A DNA stretch of 64,000 bases from Candidatus Coatesiibacteriota bacterium. Its GTDB lineage: Bacteria > RBG-13-66-14 > B26-G2 > JAUVZD01. Location: contig JAUVZD010000008.1 of NCBI GenBank assembly GCA_030602715.1, positions 72,897-136,896 of the forward strand, given 5' to 3'. Made by a program: the position numbers and the translations under genes. Shown in pieces: positions 9,180 through 16,942 of this stretch. Under the pieces are notes generated by a model. That model had not been told where the DNA came from, searched no databases, and saw only the letters and a program-made list of their open reading frames with translations. Each line of letters starts with the position of its first letter. The first letter of the stretch is position 1.

Positions 9180-9775
9180 TACACAACACCTCCTAATACC
9201 TCATGCTCCTCACAGACATCAAGCATCTTCTGTAATTCTTTCAAGTCCTTGATCTTCTTGCCTCCGAGTGGCAGTCTCCCCTTGAAGAATAGTTTTATTC
9301 CTATGGGTGCCTGCTTGAATATCTCCAGAGGAGCGGCGGTGAGGCTGAACCTGGTCATCAATTCAATCTCGTGATTTCTCCCTTTCTTTCTTACGATATC
9401 AAAGAAGATGGGGGACATCTTATAAAGCCTTGCCTGGGGAGCCTTCAAGTCAGTCTCGTTCCATGCAATCCTTTTCAATGCATAAAAGACATCCGTTATC
9501 TTGATGTTTTGAGGGCATCTGACCTGACACATATAGCAAGAACAACAATATAAGATTGCCTCGCTCTCAAGAACTTCCTTCCTCATACCAGCCCGCACCA
9601 TTGCAAATACCTGTCTTGGAGAGTAGTCCATCAAGTAGGCAGTGGGGCAAGAACCGGAGCAGGTCCCACACTGGATACACTTTTTTATCTGTTCTCCCCC
9701 TGGAATAGAATATACCTCATCAATGAAGTCTCTCGCCAATGTATATTCTAACCGTATCTCTTTTTCTTCCTCCAT
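9179..9775 (-). CDS. hdrC: HdrC-like iron-sulfur subunit
   Basis: The 198-residue protein is the ferredoxin-like subunit that pairs with HdrB. It carries two [4Fe-4S] motifs, CIQCGTCSGSCP near residue 36 and CCSCYMCQVRCP near residue 80, in a mainly helical protein of typical HdrC length. It should carry electrons from HdrA to HdrB in the cytoplasm. I chose the ATG at 9773-9775 because AAGGTG lies 6 bases before it; a GTG at 9784 would start inside that ribosome site. It is the first gene of the leftward operon, with about 450 bases of untranslated sequence before it if the nearest good promoter is used. Confidence 0.9.
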   Translation of the reverse strand: MEEEKEIRLEYTLARDFIDEVYSIPGGEQIKKCIQCGTCSGSCPTAYLMDYSPRQVFAMVRAGMRKEVLESEAILYCCSCYMCQVRCPQNIKITDVFYALKRIAWNETDLKAPQARLYKMSPIFFDIVRKKGRNHEIELMTRFSLTAAPLEIFKQAPIGIKLFFKGRLPLGGKKIKDLKELQKMLDVCEEHEVLGGVV

Positions 9776-9863
9776 AATTGGCACCTTCTGTGAAATTTCA
9801 GGAATCTTGAAAAGGGAATACTAACCCCAAAATTTTGATGCAGAATGTAAAATACTCCACAAT

Positions 9864-9905
9864 AAAGGTTCTTTCCAAGCAAGAATATTCTTACTCTGAA
9901 CCTTT
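9864..9905 (-). promoter_or_regulatory. Nested dyad upstream of hdrC
   Basis: Outer arms AAAGGTTC (9864-9871) and GAACCTTT (9898-9905) are perfect inverted repeats. Between them lies AAGAATATTCTT (9881-9892), a perfect 12-base palindrome flanked by AG and CT. It could be a repressor operator or, in the transcript, a hairpin. It ends about 90 bases before the hdrC start. Confidence 0.4.
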
Positions 9906-10226
9906 GAGGTTATAACAATAACATCATGGATACTGCTTGAAATAAAAAAAATCTTTTAGAATCGTCGGTTACTTGATGCGCTATTCCTATTCTGAAAGGT
10001 TTCTCAACTTGCTTTACAGCAGTTATCACCCGTTCCGTTCCCCAAGAAAAACCTCACCGGAAATAGAAAAAACTGTGTTTTAAAAAACTAAAAAACCAGA
10101 TATATCTCAAGTTTTATGCCAGCTAAATTGGCAATTCAGCTAATTTGAGTTGTTATAAGGAAGCGAGGAAGTAAAATGGTCGTGACTAGTGATTATATTC
10201 ACGGATTTTTTTATATAGTATTTTAT

Positions 10227-10255
10227 TTTTAACATTTTTGGGGTAGCTTTGTCAA
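10227..10255 (-). promoter_or_regulatory. Candidate sigma-70 promoter for the hdr/nuo operon
   Basis: Read leftward: TTGACA, a 17-base spacer, then TTAAAA. The -35 box is consensus and the -10 box is moderate. It faces hdrC, about 450 bases away, and no gene lies between. Confidence 0.45.
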
Positions 10256-10416
10256 GGCTTTTTTTGTGATTTCAATGCTAACACTTCTTAAAAAATAAAT
10301 TAATATTGTCCTAATGGCTTTATTTTCAGATGATTGTGGATGTTGTGTCAGACTAAATGTTTTATTCTTTTGCTTGCGTAACATGTTAAAATATGTCCAT
10401 CTTCTCTCATAATATG

Positions 10417-10443
10417 CAAAAACCCGGGGAAATAGTTCCCCGG
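10417..10443 (-). terminator. Intrinsic terminator after the DUF6249 gene
   Basis: An 8-bp stem CCGGGGAA/TTCCCCGG (10424-10443) with a four-base loop is followed, in the leftward direction, by five T. It lies 30 bases beyond the stop of the DUF6249 gene. Confidence 0.8.
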
Positions 10444-10473
10444 ATTGTAAAAAACCGAATTTTTTTCACTTAT

Positions 10474-10863
10474 CTATTCTTTTTGTCCTTTCTGGGTGAG
10501 TTTCAGAATCAAGCCATAGATAAGAAAACCAACTCCCAAAAGGATAAGGATGAGGCTCCATGAGGCGTTCTCTATACCGGCGGTATAATAAAGCCCCAAC
10601 CCAACTCCCAAGCCTATCGCAAGCAATATTATACCGTTGCGGATGTTTAACATTATGTTATAGACTTTTTCTCCAGGCTTTGCTGAAGCCGGCTCCATAG
10701 GGATTTCAACACCTTTTTCCAGTGCCTTCATCTTCAGTTCATGGTTGAGTTTACTTCGCCGGTATCTGCTAATTATGGCGAATATAGCGATGGTAACACC
10801 GCCGAGAACGGCAAAAATGGGAATCATTGTCCCCATAATTACACCTGCCATTGCTTCGTCCAT
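10474..10863 (-). CDS. DUF6249 family membrane protein
   Basis: The 129-residue protein has an N-terminal membrane segment (about 8-30, GVIMGTMIPIFAVLGGVTIA), a basic cytoplasmic stretch with the typical KMKALEKGVEIP motif, and two C-terminal membrane segments (about 73-92 and 100-120). This matches the DUF6249 family, whose function is not known. Members are often found beside ECF sigma factors, as here, where one is divergently transcribed 134 bases away. The ATG is preceded by AAAGGAG at good spacing. It may help the sigma/anti-sigma pair sense envelope state, but that is inference. Confidence 0.75.
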   Translation of the reverse strand: MDEAMAGVIMGTMIPIFAVLGGVTIAIFAIISRYRRSKLNHELKMKALEKGVEIPMEPASAKPGEKVYNIMLNIRNGIILLAIGLGVGLGLYYTAGIENASWSLILILLGVGFLIYGLILKLTQKGQKE

Positions 10864-10945
10864 TTCTCTTCTCCTTTCAATTCAAATGGTAAGCTTTTGT
10901 TTCTAACATTTAGAGTAGAGTAGGGAAAAAAAAGTTTCAAAAAAT

Positions 10946-10974
10946 GAAACCTTGGGGCGCTTTTTTTCATCAAA
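10946..10974 (+). promoter_or_regulatory. Candidate ECF-type promoter before the sigma factor gene
   Basis: GAAACCT, 17 bases, TCAAA resembles the E. coli sigma-E pattern (GGAACTT, 16-17, TCAAA) and lies 24 bases before the sigma gene start. The upstream part overlaps a small inverted repeat, GTTTCA/TGAAAC. It may be an autoregulatory promoter. Confidence 0.35.
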
Positions 10975-10997
10975 ACTTATGATTAGTTTGGTAAACT

Positions 10998-11573
10998 ATG
11001 GTTATGTTAGCAAACAAGCTGGGGCAGGAGGAGTTGATAAAAGGATGCCTGGCTGGCGAGGAGAATGCCTTCCTTCAGTTGGTGGAGGATAATCAGGATA
11101 TGGTCTTCTCCATAGCCCGACGGTTGGGCACCACACAGCAGTTGGCTGAGGATATCTCCCAGGAGGTTTTTTTGCGCGTCTATCGGAATTTGCACTCCTT
11201 TAGGGGTGATTCCAAACTATCCACCTGGATATATCGCATAGCATATAACACTACAATTGAGATGTTGCGCAAGCGAAAGGAGGGTTTCTCCTACGAGGCT
11301 CTGGTGGAAGATGGGTGGCAGGTTGAAGACGGAGGTCTGTCCCCGGAACAGGAGGCGGAGCGAAATGAGCAGGCGGAGCTTCTTGGTAAGTTGATATCAC
11401 AACTGCCGGGGAAGTATCGCCATGTGATTGTCCTTTTTTATCTGCAAGACAAGTCCTATGAACAAGTGGCGCAAACCACGGGTTACCCCCTGGGGACGGT
11501 AAAGACATATCTCCATCGTGCCAAAAAGGAGATGTTGAAGGCTTATCTGCGTATGGAAAGAGGTGACCTATGA
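10998..11573 (+). CDS. ECF RNA polymerase sigma factor
   Basis: The 191-residue protein is an extracytoplasmic-function sigma factor of the RpoE/SigW type. Region 2 is seen at about 22-90 (VEDNQDMVFSIARRL, DISQEVFLRVYRNL, STWIYRIAYNTTIEMLRKRK) and region 4 at about 128-180 (LPGKYRHVIVLFYLQD, SYEQVAQTTGYPLGTVKTYL). It directs RNA polymerase to a stress or envelope regulon. The stop overlaps the start of the next gene (ATGA), which encodes its likely anti-sigma factor. A second in-frame ATG at 11004 is equally possible, since neither has a strong ribosome site. Confidence 0.95.
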   Translation: MVMLANKLGQEELIKGCLAGEENAFLQLVEDNQDMVFSIARRLGTTQQLAEDISQEVFLRVYRNLHSFRGDSKLSTWIYRIAYNTTIEMLRKRKEGFSYEALVEDGWQVEDGGLSPEQEAERNEQAELLGKLISQLPGKYRHVIVLFYLQDKSYEQVAQTTGYPLGTVKTYLHRAKKEMLKAYLRMERGDL

Positions 11574-12043
11574 AGGATTGTAGGCGATTTGAAAAGATTT
11601 TAGTTAAGGAACCCGGAGAGCGGAGCAAGGATGAAGAGGTCTTCCTTGAGGAGCACGCTGAGGTCTGCTATCGGTGTGGTCGCCTGGCTCAAGCTGCGGA
11701 CAAAATGGAATCCGCCCTGTCAAAAATTTCCGCAACTCCCGCACCGGAATATCTATCCTACAGGGTTGCGGGTTCGTTGATCCGTGAATCAGGGAGGAGG
11801 GAAGCGGAAGCCCGGATAACCTGGCGGATGAAGCTGGGGTGGTTGCTCAACGGATTTGGGGAGGCGCTGGTCTGGGGCGTTTTGGCGACCATCGTCTTCA
11901 TCGCAGTGGGCAAGGCCATGATGGTCTGGGCAGGATATAGTGTTAATTACTCCGGGATTTTCTCGGTATTGGGGGATAAGCTGGGGAGCTTGGTCACCGT
12001 TTCAGGTACGGGCGGCATTTTGACATTTCGTATAAAATTTTGA
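11570..12043 (+). CDS. Zinc-finger anti-sigma factor (membrane-anchored)
   Basis: The 157-residue protein has the anti-sigma zinc-binding motif His-x3-Cys-x2-Cys (HAEVCYRC) near residue 29, a helical linker, and a membrane segment at about 100-123 (GEALVWGVLATIVFIAVG). The C-terminal 35 residues would face the periplasm. This is the usual layout of ZAS-type anti-sigma factors that hold an ECF sigma at the membrane until a signal releases it. It overlaps the sigma gene by four bases. No protease-cleavage or ligand domain can be recognised in the short outer part. Confidence 0.8.
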   Translation: MKDCRRFEKILVKEPGERSKDEEVFLEEHAEVCYRCGRLAQAADKMESALSKISATPAPEYLSYRVAGSLIRESGRREAEARITWRMKLGWLLNGFGEALVWGVLATIVFIAVGKAMMVWAGYSVNYSGIFSVLGDKLGSLVTVSGTGGILTFRIKF

Positions 12044-12132
12044 GTTCGTTGGATATGGAAATGAGGAGAAGGACTGAGACCGCCCGGTTCTGGAAGCCCC
12101 GAAAATGCAAGCAATTTTTCCTCCATTTTCTC

Positions 12133-12161
12133 TTGACAAGGGTGTGATTAGATGATAGATT
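12133..12161 (+). promoter_or_regulatory. Sigma-70 promoter for the hairpin-rich transcript
   Basis: TTGACA, a 17-base spacer, TAGATT. The predicted start is near 12168, just before a run of hairpins with no gene. A separate promoter for mtnA lies further on, so this one seems to serve the intergenic RNA. Confidence 0.55.
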
Positions 12162-12167
12162 ATAACA

Positions 12168-12390
12168 TGCGGAAAGCGGCGATGGCCGCGAGGATGATTT
12201 TCACCCCTCCACTGAAGAACATCCTGTAGGGACCGGTGACTACTCCGACAACACCGGTAGGCCCGGCATCTCTGCCGGGCCACAGTATATATACGGCCTG
12301 CTGGAATGGACCAAAGTGCCAATCACCCCCCACTTTACAGGGGGGCTCTCTCTTGGGTCGTTATGGAGGGAACTCTGAACCTCCGTTTTA
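12168..12390 (+). ncRNA. Candidate structured non-coding RNA
   Basis: This stretch folds into consecutive hairpins that I could pair by eye: GCGGC/GCCGC (12176-12189); AGGATGATTTTCA with TGAAGAACATCCT (12191-12225, 11 Watson-Crick pairs, one G-U and one mismatch); ACCGGTG/CACCGGT (12232-12258); GGCCCGGC/GCCGGGCC (12260-12281); CCCCCC/GGGGGG (12326-12345); and GGAGG/CCTCC followed by GTTTTA (12365-12389), which may end the transcript. It has a good promoter of its own. It does not look like 6S, tmRNA, SRP or RNase P RNA. The GGCCCGGC hairpin may instead be a dispersed palindromic repeat. Confidence 0.4.
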
Positions 12391-12499
12391 GGCGTTGTTA
12401 TTCCTATATCCTATTTTCCTGGAAATTTTAAAATTTAATGTTGGGTTAGTTTTTAGGCGGTTCTTTTGAATTTATCAGGATTTCCCCGAGTTCACGGAG

Positions 12500-12528
12500 T
12501 TGATTTTATCCGAAAAATATTGTAGATT
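12500..12528 (+). promoter_or_regulatory. Promoter of mtnA-deoB
   Basis: TTGATT, a 17-base spacer, TAGATT, placing the transcript start about 35 bases before the mtnA ATG. Confidence 0.5.
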
Positions 12529-12569
12529 GGGGCTATTCTTACCGATTACACACAAACGGAGGGGTGGCG

Positions 12570-13616
12570 ATGGAGTTAGGAGTAAAGACCATGGAGTGGC
12601 GGGACGGTCGCCTGTATATACTTGACCAGCGACTGCTTCCCACGGACATACAGTTTATAGAATGCACAGACTATAAGATGGTCTTTGAAGCCATCAGGAC
12701 CTTGGCGGTGCGGGGAGCCCCGGCTATTGGGGTTGCCGCCGCTTATGGTATGGTGCTTTCGGCAGGCGAGGCGCTCTCGGCTAAAGGCGGTGATTTTCAC
12801 CGAAAGTTGGAAGAAGCCGGTGATTATCTAGCCTCCAGCCGACCGACGGCGGTCAATCTATTCTGGGCGATAGACAGAATGAAGCGCTTGGCAGACGTTC
12901 GTAAGGGCTCAAAACCAGAGGAGCTCTACGATCTCCTTCTCTGCGAGGCACAGAAGATAGAGGAGGAGGATGTAGCTATGTGCCGAACCATCGGGGAGTG
13001 GGGTCAAAGTCTTCTTCCTGAGGAGTGTGTGCTGCTTACTCACTGCAACGCCGGCTCGCTTGCCACCGCCGGCTACGGCACCGCTCTGGGAGTCATCTAT
13101 TCCGCCGTCTCGGCGGGCAAGAAAGTGCGGGTCTTCGTTGATGAGACTAGACCTCTAATGCAGGGCTCCCGACTGACCGCCTGGGAACTTATGCAGAGCG
13201 AGGTTCACACCACAATAATCTGCGACAATATGGCTGGGCATGTTTTACGGGAAAAAGGGGTGGACGCGGTGATTGTGGGTGCGGACCGAATCGCTAAGAA
13301 CGGAGATGTGGCTAACAAAGTCGGTACCTATGGGCTTGCGGTTCTGGCGGATTATCATCAGGTCCCATTTTACGTCGCCGCTCCCACATCTACAATTGAT
13401 TTCAGCATCGTTCGGGGAGAGGACATCCCCATAGAGGAGCGGGATTCTTCGGAGATAACCGAGGGGATGGGAAAGCGCACCGCACCATTCGCCTGTGAGG
13501 TTTACAACCCCGCCTTTGATGTTACTCCCGCCCGGTTGGTGAGCGCAATAATTACCGAGCGGGGGATACATCGCCCGCCTTACGAGAAGAGTTTGAGAGA
13601 GGGGGAAGGTGGATAG
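12570..13616 (+). CDS. mtnA: Methylthioribose-1-phosphate isomerase
   Basis: The 348-residue protein belongs to the MtnA/eIF-2B-like isomerases. MtnA converts 5-methylthioribose 1-phosphate to the ribulose form in salvage of methylthioadenosine, a by-product of polyamine and other SAM-using reactions. Family motifs are clear: TVRGAPAIGVAAAYG-like (VRGAPAIGVAAAYG), the catalytic Cys in LTHCNAGSLATAGYGTALG, and the catalytic Asp in VIVGADRIAKNGDVANKVGTY. I chose ATG 12570 because GGAGGGG precedes it by about seven bases; the GTG at 12564 is too close to that site. The 3-prime end overlaps deoB by 8 bases. Related ribose-1,5-bisphosphate isomerases share the fold, but the motifs favour MtnA. Confidence 0.93.
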   Translation: MELGVKTMEWRDGRLYILDQRLLPTDIQFIECTDYKMVFEAIRTLAVRGAPAIGVAAAYGMVLSAGEALSAKGGDFHRKLEEAGDYLASSRPTAVNLFWAIDRMKRLADVRKGSKPEELYDLLLCEAQKIEEEDVAMCRTIGEWGQSLLPEECVLLTHCNAGSLATAGYGTALGVIYSAVSAGKKVRVFVDETRPLMQGSRLTAWELMQSEVHTTIICDNMAGHVLREKGVDAVIVGADRIAKNGDVANKVGTYGLAVLADYHQVPFYVAAPTSTIDFSIVRGEDIPIEERDSSEITEGMGKRTAPFACEVYNPAFDVTPARLVSAIITERGIHRPPYEKSLREGEGG

Positions 13617-14793
13617 GGGAGACGCCAGGGCGGTGGTCGTGGTTTTGGATGGGGTAGGGGTGGGGGAGATGCCGGATGCCAGTCAATACGGCGACGGTGG
13701 CTCCGCCTCCCTGCAGAATACTTGGCGGGCGTTGGGGGGATTGGAATTGCCCAATATGGTCAAGATGGGCTTGGGGGGGATTGAAGGTCTGCAGGTCTGT
13801 GGATTCCCGCCTGAGGTAGTAGGGGGCTATGGAAGGATGGCTATCGCTTCCCACGGCAAAGATTCCACTGTGGGGCATTGGGAGATGATGGGCTTGCGGG
13901 TGGATGAGCCCTTTCCCACATTTCCCGACGGATTTCCAGAGGAGCTGATAGCTGGTTTTGAGGGGGAGATTGGACGGGGGATTTTGGGGAATCGTTCCGC
14001 ATCGGGAACGGAGATTATAAACGAGTTGGGGGAGGAGCATATCCGCAGTGGGAAACCGATAGTATATACTTCAGCGGACTCGGTCTTCCAGGTAGCGGCT
14101 CACGAGGAGGTCATCCCCCTAAGGGAGCAATACAGAATCTGTGAGATTGCTCGCTGTCTTTGCAGTGGAGATTATGCGGTGGCACGGGTAATTGCTCGTC
14201 CTTTTATCGGTGAGCCGGGCGGATTCAGACGCACCGCCAATCGCAAGGACTACAGTCTTCCCCCACCGGGAAGGACCCTTCTTGATGTCTTGCAGGAGGA
14301 GGGAATCCCGGTTTTGGGAGTTGGCAAGCTGGATGACCTCTTCGCCGGGAGGGGGTTTGACAGATGCATCCATTACAGCGGGAACCTGGAGGGCATGGAA
14401 TTGCTGGAAGGTCAGGTCTCCTCGGAGGAAAGACGGGGGTTGATATTTGCAAACCTGATAGATTTTGATATGGCTTGGGGGCATAGAAATGATGTCCTGG
14501 CTTACGGTCGGGGTCTTGAGGAGTTTGATAGATTTCTGCCACGACTTCTTTCGGCTTGCGGAGAAGGCGACCTTTTACTTATTGTATCCGACCACGGCAA
14601 CGACCCCACCACGAAGAGCACCGACCATTCCCGGGAATATTGCCTGCTCCTTGCTTGGATGAGGGGGATGAGTTCGGGGATAGAGTTGGGGACCAGGGAG
14701 ACGCTCGGCGATGTCGGGGCGACGGTCGCCGACCATCTGGGTGTCCGCTGTCCCGGCGAGGGAGTAAGTTTTTATTCCCGATTGCGGGGATAG
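13609..14793 (+). CDS. deoB: Phosphopentomutase
   Basis: The 394-residue protein is a DeoB-type phosphopentomutase of the alkaline-phosphatase superfamily, interconverting ribose (or deoxyribose) 1- and 5-phosphates. Metal and phosphate-binding motifs can be seen: VVLDGVGVGEMPDA at the N-terminus, HGKDSTVGHWEMMG, SASGTEIINELGEEH, SADSVFQVAAHEEV and the C-terminal SDHGNDPTTKSTDHSREY. It starts with GTG inside the mtnA gene, with GGGGGAAGG upstream. Pairing with mtnA suggests a shared role in handling pentose-1-phosphates from nucleoside and methylthioadenosine salvage. Confidence 0.95.
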   Translation: MDRGDARAVVVVLDGVGVGEMPDASQYGDGGSASLQNTWRALGGLELPNMVKMGLGGIEGLQVCGFPPEVVGGYGRMAIASHGKDSTVGHWEMMGLRVDEPFPTFPDGFPEELIAGFEGEIGRGILGNRSASGTEIINELGEEHIRSGKPIVYTSADSVFQVAAHEEVIPLREQYRICEIARCLCSGDYAVARVIARPFIGEPGGFRRTANRKDYSLPPPGRTLLDVLQEEGIPVLGVGKLDDLFAGRGFDRCIHYSGNLEGMELLEGQVSSEERRGLIFANLIDFDMAWGHRNDVLAYGRGLEEFDRFLPRLLSACGEGDLLLIVSDHGNDPTTKSTDHSREYCLLLAWMRGMSSGIELGTRETLGDVGATVADHLGVRCPGEGVSFYSRLRG

Positions 14794-14803
14794 AAGAAAT
14801 GGA

Positions 14804-14832
14804 TTGCAAATCCGGGCGAATGGTTGTAGAAT
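14804..14832 (+). promoter_or_regulatory. Promoter of the outer-membrane protein gene
   Basis: TTGCAA, a 17-base spacer, TAGAAT; the gene starts 40 bases on. Confidence 0.5.
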
Positions 14833-14871
14833 AAGGTTGATGGGCAAAGGAAGGGGAGAGGGAGTGTCAAG

Positions 14872-16746
14872 ATGCGCTTTTTGGTCTCTTTGATAGCGGT
14901 TCTTGTCTGTTTTGCAGGTGTCCGGGCATATGCTGATGATAAGGGGGATGATGAGACCCAGAGCACTAAAAACGTTTATTTCCGCTACGGAGACAACGGT
15001 CCCCTGAAGTCAATAAGTTCATCCATATCCTATTCCACCTATCTGGCAAAAAATTTAAGCTTCACTGCCTCCACCGACCTTACCAACTCCTACAATAAAG
15101 ATAGGGACTTTCCAACAAAGACCATCAACTTCAGCACCTCTATAAGTTATACCCCCCAGGATTCCCGACTGTCAACTGATATTGGTTACTCCTACAGGAC
15201 GACTGATAGTTCAATCGCAGGTCAGGGAGGAGGTGAAGAGTATGCGACATACGACCGCAATATTGGTTTGACCGCAACCGTGGCTTATAAATTTACCAAC
15301 GATCTGAGGGCTTCAATGGATATGAACTTTACGGATTATAAAAGGGACAACACCGCGCCTCGGGAGAGCCGTGACAATCGAGAAAAAGAGAATAAATCTG
15401 TGGGGACGACGGTTAATTATAATATTACCAGCACCACAAATATGAGCGCCACTTATCATTATTCAAAGACCACTGGTTGGGAGTTGTCCCGGTCGGATTA
15501 CTTTGAGATGTTTGAACCCCCGCTGGTGTATGAAAATTCCGGTGGTGGGAGGGTCAGTGGTCGCCTGCAGACCAGCATAGACGCAACGGACAATTTTCAC
15601 ATTTCCACAAACATCAATGTGTATAAATTTAAAAAGGTTGACAAGTATGACCCCTCATACAACACGACTAATTTGAGTGGTGACGGCTTGGTGAGCATCA
15701 GCTATACGCCCCATACAAACTTTAAGCTATTGGCTAACGCCAGCTTCTACCGCAACAAGATCATTGAAGATAAGCGTGCTAAGGAGATAAAGGGTTACGA
15801 TATATTTAACAGAGTGTATACCAATCTGGATATGTCCGGCAAGGTGGAATGGCAGATCTCCGATAATTCCCGCTTGACCACCGATGTAGGACGAGGGTAT
15901 AGTGACACCTACTTTTATGATAAAGATGACCCGAGTAAACATCCTGGTCCGGGCCATCCAAATGCCGAGAACTTCAAAGAGGTTTTTGAGTTATATGTTA
16001 ACTCGTTTTTGATATATACCATCTCTGAAAGATTGAGCCTCCAGATTAGCCATTACTACAAGAGGACCGATCACCAATACAGAGTTATTGTTGGTGATTA
16101 TGATAACAGTAACTATGTGCACAATAATAATTTCAATTCCTCTATTCGCTATGAGTTCAGCGATAGCACCACCTCGCTGGTCAGTTGTGGGATGAATAAT
16201 ACCAATTTCTTCTACTATGATGAGTCGGTGGCTTTATTAAACAACAACCGCACGGATAATATCTCCTTGAATGTTCAGTTCCTGCAGGATGTCGGCGATT
16301 ATACCCAGTTGGACCTGTCTTATTACATAAATCAGTATAAGAAACGAATGGTCAAACAGCATTTGACCACCAGCGAGAGTTTGACCCGCAAGATAAGTGC
16401 CAATATCTCCTTCCTGTGGGGTGTCGTTCAACCCACTTTGGGAGGAGGCGTAGAGTGGATAAGGAATAATAAAGCTGGATACAATAGCCTAAAGACTTAC
16501 ACCTTTTCTCCCGGCATCACCATTAAACCCACGGAGAACTTCACCGTCAGCTTTTATTTCAATTACTCCCGATACGATAACTCCAGCACAGATGACCCCG
16601 ACCTTAGAAATATATACTATAGAATATACTATGATAGCTCAATATCTTATCTGTTGTTTGAAGGCATGAATGTCAGCCTTTCTATGGACAGGAGCGCAAC
16701 GGAGACATATTCCCGATTCTCCGGGTCAATAAATTATACTTTCTAG
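14872..16746 (+). CDS. Putative outer-membrane beta-barrel protein
   Basis: The 624-residue protein has a cleavable signal peptide (MRFLVSLIAVLVCFAGVRAYA) and then a long series of alternating polar/aromatic strands rich in Ser, Thr, Tyr and Asn, such as TSISYTPQDSRLSTDIGYSYR. It ends in the Phe of SINYTF, the usual C-terminal mark of proteins inserted by the BAM machinery. This supports a large outer-membrane barrel of perhaps 20 or more strands. No specific transporter family is recognised; homologues in environmental genomes are mostly hypothetical. It has its own promoter. Confidence 0.65.
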   Translation: MRFLVSLIAVLVCFAGVRAYADDKGDDETQSTKNVYFRYGDNGPLKSISSSISYSTYLAKNLSFTASTDLTNSYNKDRDFPTKTINFSTSISYTPQDSRLSTDIGYSYRTTDSSIAGQGGGEEYATYDRNIGLTATVAYKFTNDLRASMDMNFTDYKRDNTAPRESRDNREKENKSVGTTVNYNITSTTNMSATYHYSKTTGWELSRSDYFEMFEPPLVYENSGGGRVSGRLQTSIDATDNFHISTNINVYKFKKVDKYDPSYNTTNLSGDGLVSISYTPHTNFKLLANASFYRNKIIEDKRAKEIKGYDIFNRVYTNLDMSGKVEWQISDNSRLTTDVGRGYSDTYFYDKDDPSKHPGPGHPNAENFKEVFELYVNSFLIYTISERLSLQISHYYKRTDHQYRVIVGDYDNSNYVHNNNFNSSIRYEFSDSTTSLVSCGMNNTNFFYYDESVALLNNNRTDNISLNVQFLQDVGDYTQLDLSYYINQYKKRMVKQHLTTSESLTRKISANISFLWGVVQPTLGGGVEWIRNNKAGYNSLKTYTFSPGITIKPTENFTVSFYFNYSRYDNSSTDDPDLRNIYYRIYYDSSISYLLFEGMNVSLSMDRSATETYSRFSGSINYTF

Positions 16747-16765
16747 TTTTTTACATAAATTTCCC

Positions 16766-16794
16766 TTGACAGGCGGAGTTTTTCTGAATATAAT
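16766..16794 (+). promoter_or_regulatory. Perfect consensus sigma-70 promoter
   Basis: TTGACA (16766-16771), 17 bases, TATAAT (16789-16794): both boxes match consensus exactly. It drives the lipoprotein gene through a leader of about 140 bases. Confidence 0.75.
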
Positions 16795-16942
16795 ATAGCT
16801 CTGAAGGGAACAATTTTTTAAGATGTGTGGTTGTGTGATTGTGAATGGTAAACTTATCTTGGAGGGTTGATAGCGCCTTTAGATTTAGATGTATGTAAGT
16901 TTTAGAGGGTTATCCTTCAGCCCAACAAGAGAGGTTTGGTAG

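Larger units (their letters stand above)
9776..10416. other. AT-rich intergenic region, likely hdr operon leader
   Basis: No convincing gene is present in these 640 bases. The stretch is markedly more AT-rich than the genes beside it. It holds a leftward sigma-70-like promoter at 10227-10255, an imperfect hairpin at about 10107-10153 (outer CTCAA/TTGAG, inner AGCTAAATT/AATTCAGCT), and a strong dyad at 9864-9905. If the promoter is used, the operon has a leader of about 450 bases, enough for RNA-based control. I could not match it to a known riboswitch class. Confidence 0.5.

Noticed and set aside
9179-9784. GTG at 9784 as the hdrC start
   Set aside because: It falls inside the AAGGTG ribosome site that serves the ATG at 9775.
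10140-10230. A tiny open frame of 18 codons on the plus strand (ATG near 10176)
   Set aside because: It is too short, AT-rich and lacks any supporting feature beyond a weak ribosome site.
12002-12322. A 106-residue frame on the minus strand over the hairpin region
   Set aside because: Its peptide is rich in Arg, Cys and Ser with no family pattern, it overlaps the end of the anti-sigma gene, and the region is better explained by hairpins.
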